Shown here: piece by piece, positions 41,138 through 49,404 of the stretch
Numbering within the stretch: the first letter of the stretch is position 1
Layout of the letters: every line of letters begins with the position of its first letter
DNA from: Paraperibacillus marinus
GTDB lineage: Bacteria; Bacillota; Bacilli; Bacillales; DSM-1321
Assembly (NCBI RefSeq): GCF_046237605.1
Contig: NZ_CP143542.1
Location: forward strand, 372,001 to 436,000
DNA length: 64,000 nt
Reading direction: 5' to 3'
Translations under genes and position numbers: made by a program
The notes under the pieces: model-generated
Seen by the model: the letters and a program-made list of their open reading frames with translations, nothing else
Databases searched by the model: none
Told to the model about the DNA's origin: nothing

Positions 41138-44100
41138 ATGAAAAAGCTAAAGCTGACAGCAATGGTTGCCGTACTCTCGGCACTCTTTGCAGGGGTGGCG
41201 GGGGCTGAAACGGCTATTCCTGGCATGCCGGGATCTGACCGCTTCTTTCCAGATCTTCTCATTACCGAGATTGCAGCGAATCCTTCCAAGGGAAACAGCA
41301 GGGGGGAGGGCTATGAGTTTATTGAAATTTATAATAATACCGATCATGACGTTAACCTGGAGGATTATCAAATCACTGTGTCACGGGAAGATGGAAAAAC
41401 TTCGAGCTGGGAAATCACAGCCGCACATAGACTGGGGCCGGGGGGGACGGCAGCAGTCTGGCTGAAGAACGGTGACAGTTATAAGCAGGGGGCAGGACTG
41501 AAACAGTCTGATTTTAATGACCACTATCATACCCTTCTGAAAAATGGACAGCTTGCCGAAGCCGAGAGCACCGGCCTTTCCAATATCAGCGGCAGGACCG
41601 TCTCCATAAGATCCCTTGCCGGCCAGACGATATCCTCGGCTTCCTACACGGCTGGGAAAAAATCTGCCGTCACACCGGATGGATTTTCCCTGCAATATGA
41701 GTATCCACGGGACGGCACACATGCGATGAAGCTCCGGGACATGGTAAGAGTCCCTAGTCCGGGGATGATTTCCAAAGGGCTGGTTCCCCAGGCGCAGAAC
41801 CGCATAGTAGACCGAATGGCACCGGAAATCACTCCGGTCATGCCCGTTTTTGATATTCCTGCCCGGCGGGATCTGCCGATTTCCTTCAGGGTCATGGATG
41901 ACCGCCGGGTTATGAGGGCGACTCTATTTTATAAAAGGGCGCAGGATAAGCCATTTTCAAAGAAAAATCTCTCATCAAAAAAGGATCGCTTCTCCGGCAA
42001 GATATCCCGCTTTGATCTCTATGCTGCCACCCCCGCGTTCCAATACTATTTGGAGGTTACAGACGGAATCCGGACTGCCCGTTATCCGAAAGCGGGCGTC
42101 ATCTCAGTCAGGGTCGGGAATCCAAATGCCTATCTTCCTTTTAAGAAGGGATTGTCGATAACTAATGAGAGTATTTTAAATGGGAGAAAGCATATCGAGG
42201 TTCATAAGGACAGCCCGAAAGATTCCGTCCTGCTGTATCAGAATGGGCATAAACTCAGAACAATCCAATCCTTGAGCAGGCAGCCGATATTCGTTTATGA
42301 GGCCAATGGCATTAAAGAAGGATATAAAGGCGGCCTGTTTCAAGGGAATCACCTGGTAAAAATTCTGGAGCAGACGCACGGGAAATTCGGTTCCTTCGAG
42401 GCGGCCATTCCTCAGGAAAAAATCAGGCCGGGAGATAACCGGCTGACAATCAAAACCGGAAGCAGGCACTGGCCGTTTGGCAGAGGAAAGAGAGCAGAAA
42501 GCCTCAATGGGTTTGAAATGAAAAATGTAAGGCTGCTGCTGGGGGACGGTGCCATCCTAAAACCGCATGCTGTGCTGACAGAAACGGAGAACGGGAAAAC
42601 AGCAGAGTCCGGTTACAAGGATGGCCGTGTCTATCACTTCGGCAATAGAAGCAGGCACTCCGGACGGGCGCCGATCAGGCACTTTGTATTCCGTGTGCCG
42701 CAGGACAAGTTCCTGACAGAGCGCACCGTCATTGATACAAAGAAAGAAAGTGAAGGAAGGCATCATTTCAGGGCTGTGATCAATGGAGATGTAATAGAGG
42801 CAAGTCCCAAGTTCGATCACAGTCCTCCTGAAATAGCAGTCAAGGAACTCCAGGAAGGCGGAACCTATAAAGGGACCTTCACCATCGATGCCAAAGCCAG
42901 TGACCGGATTTCCAGATGGTCATCTCTTAAGGCAGATTTAGATGGCAGGAAAATCAAGCTTCCCTATACCACGTCATCCGGGGCCCTCAGTAAAGGGAAA
43001 CATAAGGTGATTTTCACAGCATCTGATGCAGCGGGAAATGTAAGTAAAAAGGTTTTTCATTTCCATGTGGTCAATGAGGATCCGATCATCAGGGAAACAG
43101 CCTTTCCGCCCCCGGATTCTTCCGGGCTGCCCCTTTCGACCAGTTTGTCGGTAAAAGTGAACGACCCCACAAAGGATCATATGAAAGCCGTCTTTTACAG
43201 CGGACAAAGATATGACTATGCGGCAGAGAGCGGCATCAAGGGCTACACCTGCATCTCTGACCGGGAGCCTCCGCCGGCCCTTGAGCAGGAAGGAGAAAGC
43301 GATATCGGGCAGAGTCCGGCTGGCAGACTTGCAAAGCCGGATGGAACCTATCTGGTCACAGAATCTCAGTCGGGATTTCCCTATCAGCGCTTTGAAATTC
43401 CTATTAAAGAAAAAGCTAAACAGGTCAGGAAAATCGAGATTGATTGGAGAGGTCATTCATATGCGGGCAGGCGGGTGACCATGTATGCCTGGAATTATAA
43501 AAAGTTCAAGTGGGAAGAGCTTGCATATGGCTATGGAGCCGAAGATTTCACCCTGAAGGCAAGGGTCGGCAGGCAGTATGTTAAAAATCAGAAAGTGAAC
43601 GTACTCATTCAGGATTTGGCCGACCATGTGCATCAGAATTTCTCGATGATCTGGATGTCTGATACCCAGTACTACGCCAGTGCCTTTCCATATATTTTCC
43701 CCATCATGACCAATTGGGCAAAAGCCCAGTTTGACCAGGGAAACGCCGGCTATGTTATTCATACGGGCGATATCATTGATTTCCGCTGGGACCAGGACCA
43801 ATGGAAAACGGCAAGCAAAAGCCTTGCAGCGCTTGATCAGGGAGGTGTCCCATACGGTGTGCTGCCCGGCAACCATGACAGCGGTTCCCTGCTGGTGGAT
43901 TATAAAAATTACAGCACCTATTTTGGGAAGAACCGGTTTTCCGGCCAGCCGACCTATGGCGGAGGCTCAAAGAATAATGCTTATCACTATGATTTAGTCT
44001 CCTTTGGCGGCCACGATTTCATCGTGCTGTATCTTGGCTGGGGAAAAGAGACAAACCGGGAAGCGGTGAAGTGGGCGAACGCTGTACTCCGTAAGCACTC

Positions 44101-44689
44101 AGACAGAAATGCGATACTGGCTGTCCATTCCTACCTCCAGCCGAACGGCATACGCACCATAAAAGGGCGTGCCCTTTTTAACCGGATTGTCAAGCCTAAT
44201 GAAAATGTAAAGCTGGTCCTGAGCGGCCACTATTTTGGCGCCAGCCGCCATATCGAAGAAATCAGGACAGAAGATGGCAGCGTGAGAAGGGTGGTTGAGA
44301 TGCTTGCAGATTACCAGGGCGGGCCGGAAGGGGGGCAGGGCTATATGAGGCTCCTGCAGTTTGATCCGGCAAACCGCCTGCTCCGGGTCAAAACATACTC
44401 CCCATTTCTCGACCATTATAATTTCTTTGACAGCGAAACGGACGAATTTACTCTGGACTTTGATTTGAATGACATCCATAAGCAGGTAGCGACCGACTAT
44501 ATTTCGGCCAGTGTCTTCACAACAGAAAAGCTTGGGGAAGACCTGGCTGTGAAGAATGGCCATGCACGGATCCGCCTCAGGGGCCTCGAGCCCTACCACG
44601 ATTACTGCTGGTATGTAGAAGTCAGCGACATATACGGAGGGAAGACTCTGTCCCCGCTCTGGAAATTCACCTCGGGGAGCGGCGAGTAA
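41138..44689 (+). CDS. Secreted lamin-tail-domain metallophosphoesterase
   Basis: 1183 aa with a signal peptide (1 to about 23, ending AGVAGAE). A lamin-tail domain covers about 37-190 (LLITEIAANPSKG...YEFIEIYNNTDHDVNLEDY), followed by Ig/adhesion-like middle regions. A calcineurin-like phosphoesterase domain covers about 835-1100 with metal ligands D842 (MSDTQ), D878 (GDIID), N912-H913-D914 (GNHD), H997 (VHSY) and H1031 (SGHYFG). A small fibronectin-like C-terminus follows. It probably cleaves phosphate esters outside the cell; the substrate is unknown. ATG 41138 follows AAGGGGGAG. Bracketed by two repeat arrays. Confidence 0.9.
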   Translation: MKKLKLTAMVAVLSALFAGVAGAETAIPGMPGSDRFFPDLLITEIAANPSKGNSRGEGYEFIEIYNNTDHDVNLEDYQITVSREDGKTSSWEITAAHRLGPGGTAAVWLKNGDSYKQGAGLKQSDFNDHYHTLLKNGQLAEAESTGLSNISGRTVSIRSLAGQTISSASYTAGKKSAVTPDGFSLQYEYPRDGTHAMKLRDMVRVPSPGMISKGLVPQAQNRIVDRMAPEITPVMPVFDIPARRDLPISFRVMDDRRVMRATLFYKRAQDKPFSKKNLSSKKDRFSGKISRFDLYAATPAFQYYLEVTDGIRTARYPKAGVISVRVGNPNAYLPFKKGLSITNESILNGRKHIEVHKDSPKDSVLLYQNGHKLRTIQSLSRQPIFVYEANGIKEGYKGGLFQGNHLVKILEQTHGKFGSFEAAIPQEKIRPGDNRLTIKTGSRHWPFGRGKRAESLNGFEMKNVRLLLGDGAILKPHAVLTETENGKTAESGYKDGRVYHFGNRSRHSGRAPIRHFVFRVPQDKFLTERTVIDTKKESEGRHHFRAVINGDVIEASPKFDHSPPEIAVKELQEGGTYKGTFTIDAKASDRISRWSSLKADLDGRKIKLPYTTSSGALSKGKHKVIFTASDAAGNVSKKVFHFHVVNEDPIIRETAFPPPDSSGLPLSTSLSVKVNDPTKDHMKAVFYSGQRYDYAAESGIKGYTCISDREPPPALEQEGESDIGQSPAGRLAKPDGTYLVTESQSGFPYQRFEIPIKEKAKQVRKIEIDWRGHSYAGRRVTMYAWNYKKFKWEELAYGYGAEDFTLKARVGRQYVKNQKVNVLIQDLADHVHQNFSMIWMSDTQYYASAFPYIFPIMTNWAKAQFDQGNAGYVIHTGDIIDFRWDQDQWKTASKSLAALDQGGVPYGVLPGNHDSGSLLVDYKNYSTYFGKNRFSGQPTYGGGSKNNAYHYDLVSFGGHDFIVLYLGWGKETNREAVKWANAVLRKHSDRNAILAVHSYLQPNGIRTIKGRALFNRIVKPNENVKLVLSGHYFGASRHIEEIRTEDGSVRRVVEMLADYQGGPEGGQGYMRLLQFDPANRLLRVKTYSPFLDHYNFFDSETDEFTLDFDLNDIHKQVATDYISASVFTTEKLGEDLAVKNGHARIRLRGLEPYHDYCWYVEVSDIYGGKTLSPLWKFTSGSGE

Positions 44690-44813
44690 ATGAACCAGTC
44701 CGGCGGGTAAATCAATCAGTTCCGCGAGTAAATTCTAAAACCGGCGAGTAAAGCTTCCTGTTCCGCGAGTAAAATGAGATTTCGGCGAGTAAAGGTCGCG
44801 GTTCCGTGAGTAA
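44681..44813. repeat. Array of seven CGGCGAGTAAA-type units, 20-21-bp period
   Basis: gagtaaa (one gggtaaa) starts at 44684, 44705, 44726, 44746, 44767, 44787 and 44807. From the third unit on, the preceding bases alternate between ttccgc/ttccgt and cggc. The first unit supplies the last codons and stop (ggc gag taa) of the phosphoesterase gene. Spacing is close to two helical turns. Confidence 0.88.
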
Positions 44814-45056
44814 AGGGGCATGGTGCGTGTGATTATGCTTCTTTTAAAGTGGAAATTGGCTGATTTTGATTAAAAAACATAATAAGAGAGCGGAAAACAT
44901 CAGAAAATGAGCCGAAATACCATAAAAATCTTCCTAAAAAAGCTTTTAGCAATTCTCCACCATCACCATAGCCTGATGCTTAAATTGAGGGTGTCCCAAA
45001 CCTTTCGGGAACATCCTCTTGTTTGTTTAGATAACATTTTATGGTTTTTTTAACAA
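44814..45056. other. Intergenic stretch with weak terminator hairpin
   Basis: AT-rich, no gene seen. A stem with one bulge (gagggtgtccc at 44987-44997 with gggaacatcctc at 45007-45018) followed by T-rich sequence may terminate the phosphoesterase transcript. The left 8-bp flank of the small cassette (tttaacaa) is 45049-45056. Confidence 0.5.
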
Positions 45057-45520
45057 GGCTCTGTTAAACTTTACTGTTGATAATTGAGTAAAATAAAAAG
45101 GAAACCTTAATTGTAGGGTTTTTCATTTTTACATTTCCAACATTTTTGATTTTAATTGTTATTTTTTAACCAAGTAAAAACCCGAAATACCTGAAACGGT
45201 TCAAACCAAGTAATTAAAAACATCACAACGAAGAAAGAAATAAGTGATATGAATTTTAATGTTCCAACTTCCTGTTTAGCAATTGCTATAAAACTTAGTA
45301 CAATTCCGAATAAAAAAGCAAGATAACCAAAAAGGGCTATCGGTTCAGAAAAGCCCTCTAATATCCAATTTAATCCAAATGATAGCAGTCCTATAACCAT
45401 TAAGGTTAATGATAATTTACTGAATTTTTTCACAATTACACCTCCCGTATGATTTTACCATTTGGTGGAATAAATGAAAAATACTTTTTGTAAATATCAA
45501 CATTTACCTTTAACAGAGCC
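45057..45520. mobile_element. Transposase-less cassette with inverted ends and one gene
   Basis: The ends are near-perfect inverted repeats of about 26 bp beginning GGCTCTGTTAAA (45057-45082) and its inverse (45495-45520). The flanks are TTTAACAA and TTTAACTA, a 7-of-8 match for a target duplication. Inside is only a minus-strand membrane-protein gene. Size and layout resemble the mobile insertion cassettes known from the B. cereus group. The transposase would have to act from elsewhere. Confidence 0.7.
45152..45433 (-). CDS. Small membrane protein (cassette passenger)
   Basis: 93 aa with three predicted TM helices (about 5-25, 31-51, 60-80), a basic N-terminus and an asparagine-rich end. 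GTG 45433 is preceded by GGGAGGTG at 5 nt. I do not recognise a family; it resembles immunity-type or DUF-type small membrane proteins only in general layout. Its only neighbours within the cassette are the inverted ends. Confidence 0.7.
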   Translation of the reverse strand: MKKFSKLSLTLMVIGLLSFGLNWILEGFSEPIALFGYLAFLFGIVLSFIAIAKQEVGTLKFISLISFFVVMFLITWFEPFQVFRVFTWLKNNN

Positions 45521-45576
45521 TTTAACTAAAAAATATAGTTATCAGGCATAATTGGTTTATGACAGGAGGGCTTAAT

Positions 45577-46107
45577 TTGAGTAACCAGAGGAAAGTGGTA
45601 CTTCTGATAGCCATTAGCATTGATGGTTATATCGCAAGAGAAGATGATTCATTGGATTGGCTGTATAAGACGGATTTTGGCGATGACTATGGATTTGCTG
45701 ATTTTATCGAGCCGGTGGATGCCATTTTAATGGGACGGAAAACGTATGACCAGATTCCGGCGAAAGAAGATGAAATGATCTATGGCGGGCGGAAATGCTA
45801 TGTATTTTCCCGTTCGGTCACAGGTGCTTCCCGTAATATTGAATATGTGAATGAAGACATAGTAAAGTTCACAACTAGCTTAATTGAAACGGAAGGGGGC
45901 ACCATTTGGGTAGTGGGCGGCGGAGAAATGCTGCGTCCGCTGCTGCAGGCTCAATTGGTGGATGAAATCATTCTTCAGATGGCTCCAGCAGCAATTGGCA
46001 GGGGCATTCCTTTATTTCAAGGAGAAGGTGTGGAAATGGAGCTTTCATTAAAAGGAGTCCGGCGTTTCAACCAGCTTGCCGAACTGCATTATGTTGTGAA
46101 GAAATAA
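45577..46107 (+). CDS. Dihydrofolate reductase-fold protein (RibD C-terminal type)
   Basis: 176 aa. The N-terminus LLIAISIDGYIAREDDSLDWL, AILMGRKTYDQI and WVVGGGEMLRPLL are typical of the YyaP/YwjB-type RibD_C family, NADPH-binding reductases of unknown substrate. TTG 45577 was chosen because the AGGAGGG ribosome-binding site lies just before it. An ATG at 45559 would put the ribosome-binding site inside the gene. Single gene. Confidence 0.88.
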   Translation: MSNQRKVVLLIAISIDGYIAREDDSLDWLYKTDFGDDYGFADFIEPVDAILMGRKTYDQIPAKEDEMIYGGRKCYVFSRSVTGASRNIEYVNEDIVKFTTSLIETEGGTIWVVGGGEMLRPLLQAQLVDEIILQMAPAAIGRGIPLFQGEGVEMELSLKGVRRFNQLAELHYVVKK

Positions 46108-46223
46108 ATAGAATCTCTTGCATTTATGTGGGTTGTTCTTCAATCCAGCTTGTTTAATAGTTCAGTGTCCCCGTTTAGGATATATATGGTTTCTCTATAT
46201 TAGAAATAAAGGAGGCAACCCGA

Positions 46224-46538
46224 TTGGGAGCAGCCATTTTTATTATTTCAATCCCATTTTTTATTTTTGCCATTATACTATCGAAAGGAAAAGGAGCAGC
46301 CCTGATTGCAGGCTATAATACAATGTCTGACAGTGAAAAATCTCAATATGATGAAGCGGCTCTATGTAAGTTCATGGCTAAAATAATGTATGGGATCGGC
46401 TTTGGCATACTATTACTTGGCTTAGGTACAATGTTAGAAAGTCGAGTATTAACCATTGCAGCTATTATTCTATTAATAACTTTTGTTGTTTTTTCCATGG
46501 TTTATCCTAATACAAAAGACAGATTTAAACGATCATAA
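46224..46538 (+). CDS. DUF3784 family membrane protein
   Basis: 104 aa with a TM helix at about 2-20, the cytoplasmic segment SKGKGAALIAGYNTMSDSEKSQYDE diagnostic of DUF3784, and two further TM helices (about 53-68 and 76-93). TTG 46224 follows AAGGAGG at 8 nt. Function unknown. A terminator follows. Confidence 0.85.
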   Translation: MGAAIFIISIPFFIFAIILSKGKGAALIAGYNTMSDSEKSQYDEAALCKFMAKIMYGIGFGILLLGLGTMLESRVLTIAAIILLITFVVFSMVYPNTKDRFKRS

Positions 46539-46567
46539 CTGGTAATTAAAGTAAGCCATGCACATGT

Positions 46568-46599
46568 AAAAAGACCGGCTTAGCAAAAGCCGGCCTTTC
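46568..46599. terminator. Bidirectional terminator
   Basis: aag-accggctt and aagccgg-cctt pair with a short loop, between the plus-strand DUF3784 gene and the minus-strand DUF1129 gene that ends at 46608. Confidence 0.75.
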
Positions 46600-46607
46600 T
46601 GTGCCTA

Positions 46608-47291
46608 TTATTCGGTAAAATGATATTTTTTGTCTGACCATTTTGTAAAAAGAATGATGGCGATGCCAACTATCAAATATACAAAGCCCCCAGCTTCGAT
46701 TGCATATCCAAATGGATTGATAAATCTCGGCAGAAAAACCATGCCCACAACCGAGAGTATTGTGAGGAGGGAAAGCATGATAAAATCCTTAACTTTACTT
46801 GATGCTTTATAAATTGATTTTTGCAGCCATTTTATGATGAAAAAAACATAAAGAAAAATAATTACCGCACATATCATAAAGGTGACCAGGGCTGTGCCCA
46901 CATAGACGGTCCCAATACTGCTGTCCTTAAAATAGTACATAAGGATGTCTGTTGTCCCGCTTACCGCAGCCATCAAGCCAAGCAGCTTCAGGAGCAGAAA
47001 GCCTATGAAGAATGCTATGTTTTTCCCTGGTTCTTTCGGCAGCTGTTCGATCATTTCGTCGCAATAAGAGGAGGGGTCATTTCCAAATACCTCCTCTGCA
47101 CTTTTGCCTTCTTTCTGTGCTTCAAGAAGATGATCTAAAAGCTCCATTAACAATTCTTCTGAAGCCTGCTCCGAAATGGAAAGACTTGTACGTATATAAA
47201 CTAACATATTGCCGTAGTATTCTTCGTTTTCTTTCGTCAGTAATCTGCGTTTAGTGTTATTTAATCGAATTAATTCCTTAGCATTCATCAT
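46608..47291 (-). CDS. DUF1129 family membrane protein
   Basis: 227 aa. The soluble N-terminal part has LTKENEEYYGNMLVYIRTS, LLMELLDHLLEAQKEGKSA and EEVFGNDPSSYCDEMIEQLPKE, the DUF1129 pattern, followed by about five TM helices. ATG 47291 follows AGGAGTGGGG; GTG 47297 and ATG 47288 are alternatives. It overlaps the PadR gene by 14 nt. PadR-DUF1129 pairs are common in Firmicutes and are thought to be regulated together. The role is unknown. Confidence 0.82.
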   Translation of the reverse strand: MMNAKELIRLNNTKRRLLTKENEEYYGNMLVYIRTSLSISEQASEELLMELLDHLLEAQKEGKSAEEVFGNDPSSYCDEMIEQLPKEPGKNIAFFIGFLLLKLLGLMAAVSGTTDILMYYFKDSSIGTVYVGTALVTFMICAVIIFLYVFFIIKWLQKSIYKASSKVKDFIMLSLLTILSVVGMVFLPRFINPFGYAIEAGGFVYLIVGIAIILFTKWSDKKYHFTE

Positions 47292-47616
47292 CCCCACTCC
47301 TATTTAACATTTTATCTACAGGCGTCCGGATACTTTTCCATTCTGCCTGAACCTCGGATAACGCTTTTTTTCCATCGGTGGTAAGCTGGTAGTATTTTCT
47401 CTTGGGACCTGAAGGAGAATTACGCATTTCGCCTTTAATTAATCCTTCCTTTTGAAGACGGAGCAGGAGGGGATAAATGGATCCTTCACTAACGTCATTT
47501 AAACCAAAGTATTGAAGCTTTCGAGATAGCTCATACCCATAAATCGTTTCTTTTTCAATGATGGATAAAATGCATCCCTCTAAAATTCCTTTTAATAATT
47601 GAGTTCTCAGCGACAT
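47278..47616 (-). CDS. PadR family transcriptional regulator
   Basis: 112 aa winged-helix repressor of the short PadR-s2 type. The core reads LLKGILEGCILSIIEKETIYGYEL, then VSEGSIYPLLLRLQKEGLI and RKYYQLTTDGKKAL (wing). It is followed, with overlap, by the DUF1129 gene. A palindrome upstream at 47632-47650 is the likely operator for autoregulation. Confidence 0.92.
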   Translation of the reverse strand: MSLRTQLLKGILEGCILSIIEKETIYGYELSRKLQYFGLNDVSEGSIYPLLLRLQKEGLIKGEMRNSPSGPKRKYYQLTTDGKKALSEVQAEWKSIRTPVDKMLNRSGDDEC

Positions 47617-47631
47617 CTATTTCATCCTTAT

Positions 47632-47650
47632 TATCTTGTAATACAAGATA
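47632..47650 (-). promoter_or_regulatory. Candidate PadR operator
   Basis: TATCTTGTAATACAAGATA is a perfect 8-3-8 palindrome 16 nt upstream of the padR start codon. A half-site, acaagata, recurs about 30 nt further upstream. Confidence 0.7.
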
Positions 47651-47775
47651 GTGGTTTTTTAATAAGGCTAACTTGCAGAACAAGATAGCCTTATGTGTAT
47701 CAGAATAACCTATTTTTGGTAATGCGTCAATTTTATTTTTGCAGTAAAGCGTCCCGGAAAATCCCTTAATTTTTC

Positions 47776-48801
47776 CTATGGTTTTGCCCTAACCAATTCA
47801 TCCTCAATTCCCCTGGCAATGTCAAACGCTCCTCCAGCTTGGTTCGAGCAGACAATGATTTGGAGAGGGATATCCGGATAAAATACAGCCCGGAAGTTAA
47901 CTCCTGGATCATAGCCCATCAGTAAATATTTTGACACCTGGTTTTTCTCGGTTTTCATCCATAGGCCGTAGCCGTATGCGGTAGTATCGTCGACTCTAAC
48001 ATGAGGGGCAAGCAGCTGATCTGTGATCTCTTTATTTAATAATTTGTATTCTGTTAATGCTTCCCACAGCCGGGCGATATCGTGAACAGTGGCGTAAGCT
48101 CCGCCATCTGAACCGCCTTTTGCAGGCAGTGAAAATACATTGGTTTTCCATTTCCCGTCTGCTTGGTCTATATATCCCAATGCAGTTCTTTCAGGCAGAG
48201 CATCCATTTCGAAATAGCCGGATTCCATAGATAACTTGTAGAATATATGTTCAGTAACATATTCACTGAAGTGCTGACCGCTTGCTTGTTCAATGATTAA
48301 CCCCAGCAATATGTAGCCGGCATTATTGTAATGAAATCGGGTGCCGCTTGGGAATTTCATAGTTCCGTCCTGGAACAGCGGTAAAAAGTCTTTTAGCTTC
48401 CGAATTTGATACATAGGATTCTTGACCCAGAGTTCTTCAAAATCCTCCATGATTTCCTCGTCAAAATAGTCCGGTATTCCGGAGGTATGTGACAGCAATT
48501 GATGAATGGTAATGCCCTTGTCAAAAAAAGGGAAGTGGATGTCGAGGCAGTCTTTCAGTAAGGTATTGAAAGAAATTTTCCCTTTCTCGACAAGCTGGCA
48601 GATAGCTATTGCGGTGAATAGCTTGCTTCCTGAGGCAATGCCATACCTGGTATCACCCTGATTTTTAATTTTTTCAGAGCGGTTGGCAAATCCATAGCTT
48701 AGATCAGCAAGTACTTCTTCTCCGTCCTTCACATATACACTGCCCGAAAAATCATGTTCTTCCTGAAGTGCAGAAATGCTATCAATCAAGCTTTTGTTCA
48801 C
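47776..48801 (-). CDS. Serine hydrolase of the class C beta-lactamase family
   Basis: 341 aa, penicillin-binding-protein-like. The nucleophile motif is S57-G-S-K60 (YGIASGSKLF), with Y158-N-N160 (HYNNAGY) and a HTSGIPDY segment after it. No signal peptide or TM helix is seen, so it may be cytosolic. GTG 48801 was chosen because GGGGGA lies 7 nt upstream; a TTG at 48816 would include the ribosome-binding site. Family members include esterases and D-amino-acid peptidases. The substrate is unknown. Confidence 0.85.
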   Translation of the reverse strand: MNKSLIDSISALQEEHDFSGSVYVKDGEEVLADLSYGFANRSEKIKNQGDTRYGIASGSKLFTAIAICQLVEKGKISFNTLLKDCLDIHFPFFDKGITIHQLLSHTSGIPDYFDEEIMEDFEELWVKNPMYQIRKLKDFLPLFQDGTMKFPSGTRFHYNNAGYILLGLIIEQASGQHFSEYVTEHIFYKLSMESGYFEMDALPERTALGYIDQADGKWKTNVFSLPAKGGSDGGAYATVHDIARLWEALTEYKLLNKEITDQLLAPHVRVDDTTAYGYGLWMKTEKNQVSKYLLMGYDPGVNFRAVFYPDIPLQIIVCSNQAGGAFDIARGIEDELVRAKP

Positions 48802-48941
48802 ATTAAGTTCCCCCAATATGTATGATATTCTGTCAGGCCTTGTCAGTCGCTGATAGATAGGTCGATTTCGCTGTTTTGGCTATTGCTGGAAGTGCTTCTT
48901 TTTTCATTGTAACAAAAAGCATAAGCAGAAAGGCTGATAAC

Positions 48942-48975
48942 AAAAAAATGACGTGTGTCGATACACACGTCATTT
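48942..48975 (-). terminator. Terminator of the DUF2892 gene
   Basis: A perfect stem aaatgacgtgtgt / acacacgtcattt (loop of 4) followed on the minus strand by a run of seven T. Confidence 0.88.
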
Positions 48976-49011
48976 CTTATGTCATTCCTCAGTTCCCGAA
49001 AATAGACATTC

Positions 49012-49257
49012 TTAGAATGGGCTGCTGTCCTTGCCTTCGCCCCGTGCCATTTCAGTGCTTTGGAGCATCAAGTCAGTCACTGGGCAGTATTTCACGATGC
49101 CTTCGCCTACTTTCATGGCTCCCATCATGGCAGTCATGAGATAGAGGCTCCGGCCGGGCTTTCTGGATAATTTGGCCGTGGACCAGGCGAGCATGGTAAG
49201 GCCGCAGGTAATCCGCAGCAGAGCGTTGACAGTGCCGATGTTTGGTTTGACGTTCAT
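49012..49257 (-). CDS. DUF2892 (YgaP-type TM) protein
   Basis: 81 aa. N-terminal MNVKPNIGTVNALLRITCGL is the signature of the DUF2892/YgaP transmembrane family, followed by one or two weak hydrophobic helices and a polar tail with a conserved CPVTDL segment. Its role is unknown; relatives are often fused to rhodanese domains. AAGGGGG lies upstream of ATG 49257. Confidence 0.85.
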   Translation of the reverse strand: MNVKPNIGTVNALLRITCGLTMLAWSTAKLSRKPGRSLYLMTAMMGAMKVGEGIVKYCPVTDLMLQSTEMARGEGKDSSPF

Positions 49258-49404
49258 CTTTATGCCCCCTTCATAAAAAGTTCACATTAAATCAGTAAAC
49301 CTTTACTGTGTTAAATTAATTAGTGTGATAGTATGAAATAAATAAAACGCTTACATTTACAATTGATGAGTGAATGCTTTGCTGTCGTACATAGGAGGAT
49401 GTTC

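Noticed and set aside
44681..44813. CRISPR array or coding repeat
   Set aside because: Spacers are only about 9-10 nt, frames contain TAA in every unit, and no cas genes are present.
46118..46318. 66-codon plus-strand frame between the reductase and DUF3784 genes
   Set aside because: It runs into the DUF3784 gene in another frame and has no ribosome-binding site.
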